A model generated the notes under the pieces. That model did no database searches, was not told the origin of the DNA, and saw only the letters and a program-made list of their open reading frames with translations. Positions 6,878-14,177 of a DNA stretch of 21,318 nucleotides are shown piece after piece. The translations under genes and the position numbers were made by a program. The stretch is from assembly GCA_964370185.1 (NCBI GenBank), contig CAYJIJ010000041.1:1-21318 (forward strand), written 5' to 3'. Within the stretch, counting starts at the first letter, position 1. Every line of letters starts with the position of its first letter. The DNA is from CAYJEQ01 sp964370185. GTDB taxonomy: Bacteria > Bacillota > Clostridia > Oscillospirales > Ruminococcaceae.

Positions 6878-7363
6878 TTATTCTTTACAAAGCCTGTCCC
6901 TGACCATGTCGTGCAGCTTTTTGGGAACAAACTCTGAAATGTCCCCACCAAATTTTGAGAGCTGTTTTACAAGGCTTGAGCTCATATACATATTTTGCAC
7001 CGAGGTGGTTAAAAATACTGTTTCACATTCGGGCAAAAGCTTTTTATTTGTTAGTGCCATTTGAAATTCATATTCAAAGTCGGACATAGCTCTCAGCCCT
7101 TTTACAATGGCTGAAGCCTTTTTATCCTTTGCATAATCTATCAAAAGGCCATGGTAGCTGTCCGCTTTTACATTGCCGATTTCTTCGGTGGCAATCGCTA
7201 TCATATTCACTCGCTCTTCGGCTGTGAATGCGGTCTTTTTATCGGGGTTTATCGCTACAAGCACAATAACCTCATCAAAAAGTTTCGACGCTCTTTTTAT
7301 TATGTCCAAATGCCCCTCGGTAATTGGGTCGAAGCTTCCGGGGCAGATTGCTGTCCTGCTCAA
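6878..7363 (-). CDS. coaD: Phosphopantetheine adenylyltransferase
   Basis: It transfers AMP from ATP to 4'-phosphopantetheine to make dephospho-CoA, the fourth step of CoA synthesis, in the cytoplasm. The protein has 161 residues, the usual length. The nucleotidyltransferase signature is PGSFDPITEGHLDII (8-22), with TEGH as the (H/T)xGH motif. RAMSDFEYEFQMA (91-103) and SSSLVKQL (128-135) are family motifs. The start is a TTG with GGGAGGAAT upstream, lying inside the 3' end of rsmD. Only 2 nt separate the rsmD stop from this start, so translation is probably coupled. The rsmD-coaD pairing is a standard Firmicutes arrangement. Confidence 0.96.
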   Translation of the reverse strand: MSRTAICPGSFDPITEGHLDIIKRASKLFDEVIVLVAINPDKKTAFTAEERVNMIAIATEEIGNVKADSYHGLLIDYAKDKKASAIVKGLRAMSDFEYEFQMALTNKKLLPECETVFLTTSVQNMYMSSSLVKQLSKFGGDISEFVPKKLHDMVRDRLCKE

Positions 7364-7365
7364 GA

Positions 7366-7911
7366 CTATTCCTCCCTGTAATTTCTGTATACTGTAAGTT
7401 TAATTTTGCCATATTTATACTCTTTGTGTAATTTGAAATTCTCCACTTCGCTTGGAAGTTGCTCGGTTTTATCGGTTTCGCAGATGATCACACCACCTGC
7501 ATTCATCCTCTTTACCACAAGTGGCAATGCTGCCTCCGCCATCCCTTTTTCATAGGGTGGGTCTATTATGGCTATATCGAAAAATCTGTCGGTAGTGGTG
7601 AGGAATGCTTTGTAATCCATAAAGTAAAATTGCGCCGACTTTGATAGCTCGGTGCTATTTATATTATCATTAGTGAGAAGCTGTGCTTCACGGGAATTAT
7701 CACAGTAGGCAACGGACGCCGCTCCCCTGCTAATAGCTTCTATCCCCATCTGCCCAGAGCCAGCAAAGAGGTCTAAAACTGCCGCTCCTTCAAGCTCGAA
7801 ATTTAAAATGCTAAATACCGCCTCTTTCACCATTTCGGAAGTGGGGCGGATTTTTTGAGTTTGAGGGGTTTTGAGTTTTCTGCCCCTCGCAGAACCGGTT
7901 ATTACACGCAT
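7366..7911 (-). CDS. rsmD: 16S rRNA (guanine(966)-N2)-methyltransferase
   Basis: It methylates N2 of G966 in 16S rRNA using S-adenosylmethionine. The protein has 181 residues, normal for the family. The N-terminal MRVITGSARGRKLKTP with RPTSEMVKEAVFSIL is the family signature. The SAM-binding motif is VLDLFAGSGQMGIEA (45-59), and the catalytic DPPY is at 117-120. The start ATG has CAGGAGAG 5 nt upstream. It is the first gene of a minus-strand operon with coaD, with a strong promoter about 105 nt ahead. Confidence 0.96.
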   Translation of the reverse strand: MRVITGSARGRKLKTPQTQKIRPTSEMVKEAVFSILNFELEGAAVLDLFAGSGQMGIEAISRGAASVAYCDNSREAQLLTNDNINSTELSKSAQFYFMDYKAFLTTTDRFFDIAIIDPPYEKGMAEAALPLVVKRMNAGGVIICETDKTEQLPSEVENFKLHKEYKYGKIKLTVYRNYREE

Positions 7912-8016
7912 AAAGCTCTCCTGTTCGTCACTTAATAAATTAAATCTATTCTTTTATAAAATCAATAATTTTAGTAGCCCGATATTAAGCTGCCATCATT
8001 AATTATCCAATACTAT

Positions 8017-8045
8017 ATTATCCCCAATTTTAAGCGCAATGTCAA
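8017..8045 (-). promoter_or_regulatory. Sigma-A-type promoter for rsmD-coaD
   Basis: On the minus strand, TTGACA (8045-8040) and GATAAT (8022-8017) are separated by 17 nt. The start of transcription would be near 8010, leaving a leader of about 100 nt before the rsmD ATG. Confidence 0.75.
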
Positions 8046-8133
8046 GAAGAATTGATATTTTAAATGGCAATATAAGCCTATCTGGCGACAGTGCACTGAA
8101 GAGGTATAATAAACCCTCATAAACCCATACCGA

Positions 8134-9126
8134 TTACTTATAGCATGCACTGAGAAAATCCTCGCAAAATTTCATTGTTTTTGCATTGTCCCAAAGGTTT
8201 GTAATGGGGGGTTCCCCAGTTTTTAGGCAGTGCAGAAAATGCTCGATTTCTCCCACAAACCCATTCATATATAAATCCCTAAATCCACCGCTTGAGGTGG
8301 AAGTGGCAGGGTGGTATACAGTGTCGCATTCGCTGAGTGTTTGCCAAGGCACACCGCTTACCGCTTCGTGGCGATGCAGTGAAAATTTTGTAAAATCATA
8401 AACTTTTGCAATTCCCATATCCCCCGTAATAGTGAAAAACTCTTCATGCCTGCTCCAAGCCTTGGAGCCGCTAAAATAGAAATTTCCGCAAACACCGCTC
8501 TCGAATTTAACGGTGGCGCAGAGATTAGTGTTTTTGCCCACAGTATTTCTAAAACCCCTTATATCGACAGCCTCGCCAAGCAGATGACGAGCTAAGTCGA
8601 GATAATGAATCATGGCGCATTTAAGCATCATTTCGTCACTCTCAACAAAATCGGTGCAGTCAACAGACATCATTGCATTAAAGGAAAGTGGATTGCCTAT
8701 AAGCTCATCTTCTAAGGCGTTTTTTAGCATTTGGTGCGCAGGAGCAAACCTTTTCATAAACGCCACCATTCCCAAAACACCATTTAGCTCTGCAAGCTCT
8801 GCAACGGCAGTGGCTTCTTTTGCAGTCATTCCGAGTGGTTTTTCCACTAAAAAAGCTTTCCCCGCCTTTATCACATCGAGCACCACATTGTACTGATTAT
8901 CTATTCCTGTGGAGATAATCACTCCGTCGAGGTCGGGGTTTGTTAGCATATTTTTATAATCGTCATATGCCCTTGCAGAAGTCAAGCCAAATTTGGATAT
9001 GGCATTCTCTGCGGTGGATATACTTCTTGTGGAAACACCCACAATTTCGGCATCACAGAGCATTGCCGAGGGGTACAGATTTTTACTCGCATGCTCCCCG
9101 GCACCTATGAAGGCAATTTTTTTCAT
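8134..9126 (-). CDS. Gfo/Idh/MocA family NAD(P)-dependent oxidoreductase
   Basis: The protein has 330 residues from the ATG at 9126, chosen because AAAGGATG lies at proper spacing; an in-frame ATG 12 nt upstream would overlap that site. The N-terminal Rossmann fold begins KKIAFIGAGEHASKN (2-16). The conserved EKP is at 95-97 (FLVEKPLGM), where Lys is the usual catalytic or cofactor-contacting residue. The C-terminal domain has Asp177 and His181 in HYLDLARHLLG, matching the DxxxH position of the family. Members oxidise or reduce sugars, inositols or related polyols; the substrate cannot be read from sequence. It is followed by AT-rich non-coding DNA and then the rsmD promoter. The uridine kinase gene lies just upstream on the same strand (61 nt). 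Confidence 0.88.
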   Translation of the reverse strand: MKKIAFIGAGEHASKNLYPSAMLCDAEIVGVSTRSISTAENAISKFGLTSARAYDDYKNMLTNPDLDGVIISTGIDNQYNVVLDVIKAGKAFLVEKPLGMTAKEATAVAELAELNGVLGMVAFMKRFAPAHQMLKNALEDELIGNPLSFNAMMSVDCTDFVESDEMMLKCAMIHYLDLARHLLGEAVDIRGFRNTVGKNTNLCATVKFESGVCGNFYFSGSKAWSRHEEFFTITGDMGIAKVYDFTKFSLHRHEAVSGVPWQTLSECDTVYHPATSTSSGGFRDLYMNGFVGEIEHFLHCLKTGEPPITNLWDNAKTMKFCEDFLSACYK

Positions 9127-9187
9127 TGTAGCACACATCCTTTCAGTTGGCTGTCTTATTAGCGACTAATTACATCAAAAAAAGCTG

Positions 9188-9805
9188 CTATTTATTTATA
9201 AATGCGTAAATTCTTTCATAAAGCATTGTAAGTGCCACCGAGTTCATACCGCCCTCGGGAATTATTATGTCGCAGTTTTTCTTACTGGGCTCAACAAACT
9301 GCTCATGCATCGGCTTTACGGTGGTGAGGTACTGAGTTACAACTGAGTTCAGAGTTCTACCCCTCTCCTCAACATCCCTTAAAAGTCGACGGATAAGCCT
9401 TACATCTGCATCGGTATCAACAAAAACCTTGATGTCCATTTCCTTTATTAGCTCTAAGTTTTCAAATATGAGTATCCCCTCCACTATTATAACAGGAGTG
9501 GGCTCAACCTTTACAGTTTCACTAAGTCTTATATGCTCGGTAAAAGAATATTTTGGATGTGAAATACTCTCACCAGCTTTTAACTTTTTTAAATCTTCTA
9601 TTAACAAATATGTATCAAAAGAATCGGGATGGTCAAAATTTAACTTACATCGTTCTTCATAACTCAGGTTTGAATTGCTTTTATAATAGTAGTCGTGGCA
9701 GAGCAGTGTGGCAACTGAGCCAAACTCACTGCATATTTTTTGTGCGAGGGTGGTTTTTCCGGAGCCTGTTCCACCGGCAACCCCTATGACAAGTGTTTTT
9801 TGCAT
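9188..9805 (-). CDS. udk: Uridine kinase
   Basis: It phosphorylates uridine and cytidine to UMP and CMP in pyrimidine salvage. The protein has 205 residues from the ATG at 9805, which has AGAGAGGA upstream; a longer frame to 9886 has no ribosome site and adds an unrelated N-terminus. Walker A is GGTGSGKTT (11-19). Asp38 in CHDYYYK and FDHPDSFD (57-64) are family motifs for nucleoside binding and catalysis. IIVEGILIFE and RLIRRLLRDVEERGRT (Walker B and lid regions) are also typical. It could belong to a phosphoribulokinase/uridine kinase-like branch of unknown specificity, but the length and motifs fit Udk. Confidence 0.9.
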   Translation of the reverse strand: MQKTLVIGVAGGTGSGKTTLAQKICSEFGSVATLLCHDYYYKSNSNLSYEERCKLNFDHPDSFDTYLLIEDLKKLKAGESISHPKYSFTEHIRLSETVKVEPTPVIIVEGILIFENLELIKEMDIKVFVDTDADVRLIRRLLRDVEERGRTLNSVVTQYLTTVKPMHEQFVEPSKKNCDIIIPEGGMNSVALTMLYERIYAFINK

Positions 9806-10092
9806 TGCAGAAATCCTCTCTTTTAAATAGTATGCCACCCATAGGTAGAATTTTGCTGAAAAGTGGGTTAAAGCATCTAAAATCAAAATAAATACGCATA
9901 CATTGTACCATAACTCGGGTAAAAAGTGAAGTGGAAGGGAGGAAAGTAGTTAAAAACACTCTTTTCTTTTGTTTTCTTTTATGATAGAATGTCAATGTCA
10001 ACAATTTCTTAACATTGGTTGTGGATAATAGAACCGATTTTTTCCACTTCATTAACACTTAGGGCATAGTAAATTTAGGATGGGTGATATAT

Positions 10093-10716
10093 ATGAATAT
10101 ACTTGTAATAGGCTGTGGCAGAGTGGGCGCTAATCTTGCGAATATTCTCTCCCGTGTCGGACACGAAGTGTCGGTGGTGGATAATATAGAGGAGAATTTT
10201 CAAAAACTCGCCGAAGACTTTACCGGCATTACGGTAACAGGTGTCCCGATAGACAGAGAAACGCTTAAAAAAGCCGGCATAGAGGGATGCGACGCCCTTG
10301 CGGCAGTAACGCCCGACGACAATATGAATATACTTGTATGCGAAATAGCCAGAGAGCTATTTAAGGTGGATAAAATTCTTGCGAGGGTATATGAGCCCAC
10401 CCGTGAGGAAATTTTTGCCGACTTTGGCATACGCACTTTCTGCCCCACTAATTTAACGGTGGAATCGGCGGTTTCAATCCTAACGGACAGGGATCAGATA
10501 AAATATGTGACATTCGACTCAACCTCCCTGTCATTCACAACGATAAGAGTGCCGAGAAGCAGTCACGGTAAAAAGCTTTCGAGCGTTATTTTAAACGAGG
10601 ACGAAAAGCTTATAGGAGTGGTGCATGACGATGGTAAAATGGCGCTAATAGACGCAAGCGATGATTTTGTAATCTACTCCAGTGACAGGCTGATACTCGC
10701 TAAAATTGTAAATTAA
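10093..10716 (+). CDS. TrkA/KtrA-type potassium uptake regulator (first of pair)
   Basis: This is a cytoplasmic RCK subunit that gates a Trk/Ktr potassium channel by binding nucleotide. The protein has 207 residues from the ATG at 10093, with GGGTG at suitable spacing; a GTG at 10084 is too close to AGGA. The N-terminal Rossmann fold has GCGRVGANLA (7-16) and an acidic residue closing strand 2 (Asp30 in SVVD). The C-terminal part (FTTIRVPRSSHGKKLSSVIL...) is a TrkA-C domain. A single RCK domain, like KtrA, distinguishes it from the double-domain E. coli TrkA. A second, related gene follows after 31 nt, but no channel gene (TrkH/KtrB) is in the window. Confidence 0.88.
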   Translation: MNILVIGCGRVGANLANILSRVGHEVSVVDNIEENFQKLAEDFTGITVTGVPIDRETLKKAGIEGCDALAAVTPDDNMNILVCEIARELFKVDKILARVYEPTREEIFADFGIRTFCPTNLTVESAVSILTDRDQIKYVTFDSTSLSFTTIRVPRSSHGKKLSSVILNEDEKLIGVVHDDGKMALIDASDDFVIYSSDRLILAKIVN

Positions 10717-10747
10717 AATAGTAACATCCAAATTCGGAGGTGTTTTT

Positions 10748-11428
10748 GTGAATATAATAGTTGTAGGTGGCGGTAAGGTGGGTTTCTACCTTGTGCAAAC
10801 GCTTATAAACCATGGGCATAAAGCAACATTAATTGAAGAAAATAGGGTGGTTTGCAAAAAGCTTGCCAACGACCTTGATATACCGATAATCTGCGGTGAT
10901 GGTTCAAGCATTGCCGTGCTTGAGGCGGCAAATATCACAGAGGCGGATGCGCTTATATCGGTAACTGGTAAAGATCAGGACAATCTTGTAACCTGCCAGC
11001 TTGCCAAAAAAAGATTTAATGTGCCAAAGACTGTCGCAAGGGTTAACAACCCTAAAAACATGGAGATAATGAGGCTTTTAGGGGTGGATATTCCGATATC
11101 GAGCACCAATAATATTGCCGCATTATTAGAGCGTGAAGTTGACGCTGCCGCTATAAAACAGCTTGTTACAATAAACCGAGGAGAAGCGTCTCTGAGTGAA
11201 ATGCAGCTCCCCCAAGATTACGAGCTCGATGGCAAAACGCTCATGCAATTGCCCCTCCCCGAGGAATCAATTATTGTGTCTATTACCAGAAAGGGCAATC
11301 TAATCATCCCCAGAGGTAATACGAGTATACACAGCGGGGATAAAATAATTGTGCTCTGTGCAAACACCGCAGTCCATGAGCTCAGCGAGGTGTTGAAACT
11401 ATCCGAAGAGCACCATATAGGCAAATAA
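10748..11428 (+). CDS. TrkA/KtrA-type potassium uptake regulator (second of pair)
   Basis: The protein has 226 residues. The start is GTG with CGGAGGTG upstream. The Rossmann motif is GGGKVGFYLV (7-16), and strand 2 ends in Glu30, again suggesting NAD(H)/adenine nucleotide binding. NLVTCQLAKKRFNVPKTVARVNNPKN is typical of the family. The C-terminal TrkA-C domain spans about residues 145-215 (LDGKTLMQLPLPEESIIVSI...GDKIIVL). It is clearly a paralogue of the gene before it but not a recent copy. The two are co-transcribed and end at a strong terminator, so they may form a heteromeric gating ring. The membrane partner must lie elsewhere. Confidence 0.88.
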   Translation: MNIIVVGGGKVGFYLVQTLINHGHKATLIEENRVVCKKLANDLDIPIICGDGSSIAVLEAANITEADALISVTGKDQDNLVTCQLAKKRFNVPKTVARVNNPKNMEIMRLLGVDIPISSTNNIAALLEREVDAAAIKQLVTINRGEASLSEMQLPQDYELDGKTLMQLPLPEESIIVSITRKGNLIIPRGNTSIHSGDKIIVLCANTAVHELSEVLKLSEEHHIGK

Positions 11429-11450
11429 ATTCAGTAAATATAAATTTAAT

Positions 11451-11487
11451 AAAAATAGGGGTGTGAAATTTCACACCCCTATTTTTT
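11451..11487 (+). terminator. Strong intrinsic terminator of the trkA-like pair
   Basis: Perfect 36-nt palindrome: left arm AAAAATAGGGGTGTGAAA, right arm its exact complement, ending in six T. It lies 22 nt beyond the stop codon. Confidence 0.9.
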
Positions 11488-11850
11488 AACATTTTTATAG
11501 ACCTGCACTGATGGCACAGGGCTATGTGTTGAGCTTTTCCCATGGCCGAAAAGCCATACAAGCGCAATTTAAAAAGAAAAGCCTGTTAATATTATTTGTA
11601 GTATGCAGGGAATTATGCTTATGGGTAAAAATTTTTTTTAAGATACTAAATGAGCTTAATTTCTAAAATAAACTTAAGTCCATTCATTATGGAAGCACTT
11701 TTCATTATTTTAGCTATTTACTGCTTTATGTCAATTTAAATACTACGGCATATTATTAAAATAAAGGACTTAAAAAACAAGGGGAGGGGGGAGTGCGGTG
11801 GTAATAGTTTGCCTGTAAATAGCCAAACTCCACACTCCTCCCCATGAGAT
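11488..11850. other. Non-coding stretch with an imperfect hairpin
   Basis: No gene is visible in this AT-rich stretch. Near its right end GGGGAGGGGGGAGTG (about 11780-11794) pairs imperfectly with CACACTCCTCCCC (about 11831-11843), with AGTTTG/CAAACT as an inner stem. This forms a long hairpin of about 64 nt of unknown role. Confidence 0.5.
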
Positions 11851-11951
11851 AAGTGAAAAGTGAATAGTGAAAAGTGAAAAGTTTAGGAGTTTCGCCTCTG
11901 GCGAAACATATTAAAATAGTGGCGAAGCCACACCACCTTCACTATTCACTT
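11851..11951. repeat. Dispersed repeat, copy 2, with inverted ends
   Basis: It shares AGTGAAAAGTGAAT, a TTTCGCC/GGCGAAA hairpin (11890-11906) and ATTAAAAT with the copy at 132-200. This copy is complete: AAGTGAATAGTGAA (11858-11871) is matched exactly in inverted orientation at 11938-11951. A GTGGCgaaGCCAC hairpin lies inside. The structure is that of a roughly 100-bp MITE-like palindromic element. Confidence 0.7.
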
Positions 11952-12190
11952 ATAAATAATCTTATACGGATTATTTATATTATGTGAGGTACGAATATAA
12001 TATAAATGTGCCATGTGGGCATCCTTGCCCACGGCAATCTAAATCGCCCCAGCGAGGATATAAATAATCCTGCGGATTATTTATATTATGTGAGGTACGA
12101 ATATAATATAAATGTGCCATGTGGGCATCCTTGCCCACGGCAATCTAAATCGCCCCAGCGAGGATATAAATAATCCTGCGGATTATTTAT
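11952..12190. repeat. Tandem 106-bp repeat bounded by AT-rich hairpins
   Basis: Three hairpins of the form ATAAATAATCC-GGATTATTTAT lie at 11952-11978, 12060-12084 and 12166-12190. They are separated by two identical 81-nt segments (11979-12059 and 12085-12165), giving two perfect 106-bp units. Each segment holds a GTGGGCAtccTTGCCCAC hairpin. The last hairpin runs into the hemolysin III gene and contains its stop codon. Because the spacers are identical, this is a tandem duplication and not a CRISPR array. Confidence 0.9.
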
Positions 12191-12837
12191 ATCACATACC
12201 CCACAACAACAAAGTAATGAAAAACACTTCCTAAAATTACAAATACATGAAAAAGCTCATGAAATCCAAAATGTTTGGAGATATTGGGCTTTTTTAGTGC
12301 GTATATAATTCCACCTATGGTGTAGGAAATTCCACCCGATAAAAGTAGCCAAAAACCACCACGATCCATCGAGGTTATAGCCGCAGGCTGAAATAATATC
12401 GACCATCCCATGAGTACATATAGCCCTGTCGAGAGTATTCTTGGCGCATTAAACCATTTAAGCTTTATCACAATCCCCACCAAGGCTACAATCCATATTA
12501 TCGTAACAAATAAAGTAGCATTCCTATTTGGCAAAAATGCAAGTAGCATCGGGGTGTATGTCCCTGCTATGAGCACATATATCATTGCGTGGTCTAATTT
12601 TCTTAGCATTTTTATCCTTTGCGCCGTGCCATTTGACCAGTGATATATACTGCTTGCACTGTAAAGCGCTATCAGCGAAGCGCAAAAAGCAAATGCGGAT
12701 ATTATTAGAATAATGTCGCTCTCAGGTGAAAGCACACTGTATACAGCGATATAAATTGTCCCCACAACTGAAAGAACTATTCCTGCTATATGGGTAAAAG
12801 CGTTTAAAGGCTCCCTTGGCAAAGCTATTTTATTCAT
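12187..12837 (-). CDS. Hemolysin III family (PAQR/YqfA-like) membrane protein
   Basis: This is a seven-helix integral membrane protein of 216 residues, the usual family size. Signature residues are REPLNAFTHIAG (8-19), SSIYHW with His66, LRKLDHAMIYVLIAGTYTP with Asp82, and FHELFHVFVILGSVFHY with His193 and His197. These Ser/Asp/His residues form the presumed metal site of the PAQR superfamily. Despite the name, most bacterial members are not proven haemolysins; roles in membrane-lipid balance have been proposed. GGAG lies 8 nt before the ATG. The last two codons (ATA TAA) fall inside the edge of the tandem repeat, so the gene's end was probably shaped by repeat insertion. A consensus promoter lies upstream. 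Confidence 0.93.
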   Translation of the reverse strand: MNKIALPREPLNAFTHIAGIVLSVVGTIYIAVYSVLSPESDIILIISAFAFCASLIALYSASSIYHWSNGTAQRIKMLRKLDHAMIYVLIAGTYTPMLLAFLPNRNATLFVTIIWIVALVGIVIKLKWFNAPRILSTGLYVLMGWSILFQPAAITSMDRGGFWLLLSGGISYTIGGIIYALKKPNISKHFGFHELFHVFVILGSVFHYFVVVGYVI

Positions 12838-12880
12838 AATAAATTCTCCTTAAGTAGATTTAAAAACTATTTATAATTAT

Positions 12881-12908
12881 ATTATACCTATATAATTCGA
12901 TATGTCAA
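12881..12908 (-). promoter_or_regulatory. Consensus promoter for the hemolysin III gene
   Basis: On the minus strand, TTGACA (12908-12903) and TATAAT (12886-12881) are separated by 16 nt. Both hexamers match the sigma-A consensus exactly. The site lies about 45 nt ahead of the ATG at 12837. Confidence 0.82.
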
Positions 12909-12917
12909 CTATATATC

Positions 12918-12946
12918 TTGCGCTTATGTAAAAAATGTGTTAAGAT
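12918..12946 (+). promoter_or_regulatory. Possible divergent promoter for the GNAT gene
   Basis: TTGCGC (12918-12923) and TAAGAT (12941-12946) are 17 nt apart, about 60 nt ahead of the ATG at 13006. It is weaker than, and back to back with, the hemolysin III promoter. Confidence 0.45.
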
Positions 12947-13005
12947 TACAAAGACGGGGCAATAACTAAACCCATATCGCCGACGGACGGAGAAAAGAGG
13001 GTGTA

Positions 13006-13533
13006 ATGCATTGGTTGAAACTGGAAAGTGCAAGGCTTAAATTCAGAAAACTACTCCCTTCGGATGCAAATCTCTATTTTGAGTATATGAGGGAAAAATT
13101 AAATTATCCCCATATAACATTGCCCAGCCATAATGATTTGTCGGATTCTATTTCATATATTAAGAGGCTTAATGAGGGAATAGAGGAAGAAAAATGGCTT
13201 GTATGGGCAATGGTGCGCAAGGACAGCGACGAATTAATCGGCACGATTTCTCTTTGGAATTTTAAAAATAAAGAGCAAAATGCCGAGTTTGGATACCTCA
13301 TATTTCCAAAACATCGGGGAATGGGGTTTATGAGTGAAGCCCTTGAGCGTATTAGCGAGATGGCTTTTAAGGAGCTTAGGCTCACAGAGGTGTTTGCATA
13401 TACTGCTAAAACAAATGCTCCCTCGGTGGCAGCACTTATAAGGAGCGGATTTTCCCACCAGTACAGCTATACTGAAAAAAGAAGTGATGGCAGTGAAGAG
13501 CGCATGGTGGTGTATAGAAAAACTGTCGACTAA
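13006..13533 (+). CDS. GNAT family N-acetyltransferase (RimJ/RimL-like)
   Basis: The protein has 175 residues. The pattern ARLKFRKLLPSDANLYFEYM at the N-terminus, then DELIGTISLWNF and FGYLIFPKHRGMGFMSEALERI, matches the RimJ/RimL branch. RGMGFM is the acetyl-CoA pyrophosphate-binding loop (R/Q-x-x-G-x-G/A). The C-terminal TNAPSVAALIRSGFSHQYSY is the usual NxxSxxxxxxxGF segment. The enzyme moves an acetyl group from acetyl-CoA to an amine, possibly a protein N-terminus; the acceptor is unknown. AGAGGGTG precedes the ATG. The next gene starts 75 nt downstream. Confidence 0.88.
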   Translation: MHWLKLESARLKFRKLLPSDANLYFEYMREKLNYPHITLPSHNDLSDSISYIKRLNEGIEEEKWLVWAMVRKDSDELIGTISLWNFKNKEQNAEFGYLIFPKHRGMGFMSEALERISEMAFKELRLTEVFAYTAKTNAPSVAALIRSGFSHQYSYTEKRSDGSEERMVVYRKTVD

Positions 13534-13608
13534 ATGCTAAGTGGCAAAAAGTTTTAGTGGCCAAATATTTTTTAATAGATTGATACTTTGAAAGGAATTA
13601 TCATAAAT

Positions 13609-14130
13609 ATGATAAATAATATTAATGATGTAAAACCTGAAAATATACCGCATATAGATTTGTATATTGACCAAGTAGTGGAGCTTTTTAAAAGTTCTGA
13701 CCCTTGTGAAGTCGAAAAAAATCTTACTAAAACTATGATAAATAACTATTCTAAAACCAAGGTATTAAAACCGATTAAAGGTAGAAAATATCCCTTTGCA
13801 CATGTGGTTATTATAGCCATTATAAACAGGCTTAAACCAACAATGGCACTCTCCGATATAAAGAGCCTGCTCGCTTTGGCGGACGGGGAACTCATGGACG
13901 AAAACGGCAATTATCTCGCCGACGCTGTGGTGCAGGTGTATAAAAGCTATCTCGAAATAATGGGTGTTTCGGGTATGGATAGTCAGCTTTTAGAAGAGCT
14001 ATTAAATAAGGAAAAAAATAAAATTTCCGAGGCAAAATATAGGATAGTCTCCGCATTGTGCTATTGCAATATAGCGCAAAAATACATACTTATGGCGCAG
14101 TCGCAGGTGGGTATATCAAAACATGGATGA
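13609..14130 (+). CDS. DUF1836 protein, MerR-like DNA-binding regulator
   Basis: The protein has 173 residues from the ATG at 13609, which has AAAGGA 12 nt upstream; a TTG at 13588 would put the ribosome site inside the gene. ENIPHIDLYIDQVVELF (11-27) is followed by LTKTMINNYSKTKVLKP (39-55). Then comes KYPFAHVVIIAIINRLKPTMALSDIKSLL (60-88), the DUF1836 pattern, a winged helix related to MerR. DUF1836 proteins are widespread in Firmicutes and generally uncharacterised, and are presumed to be transcription regulators. The second half (DGELMDENGNY...) is probably helical. It ends 47 nt before the aldo/keto reductase gene and could control it or be co-transcribed with it. Confidence 0.85.
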   Translation: MINNINDVKPENIPHIDLYIDQVVELFKSSDPCEVEKNLTKTMINNYSKTKVLKPIKGRKYPFAHVVIIAIINRLKPTMALSDIKSLLALADGELMDENGNYLADAVVQVYKSYLEIMGVSGMDSQLLEELLNKEKNKISEAKYRIVSALCYCNIAQKYILMAQSQVGISKHG

Positions 14131-14177
14131 AATCCTCCCATGCGAGGGATATGAATATATTTAAAAGGAGCATTTCT

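Noticed and set aside
9806..9886. Longer uridine kinase start, and a third copy of the structured repeat suggested by GCAAAATTCTACC in its leader
   Set aside because: AGAGGA places the start at 9805, and the resemblance to the repeat is too short and lacks the paired stems.
11952..12190. CRISPR array (three palindromic repeats of 25-27 nt with regular spacing)
   Set aside because: The two spacers are identical over 81 nt and no cas gene is near, so it is a tandem duplication.
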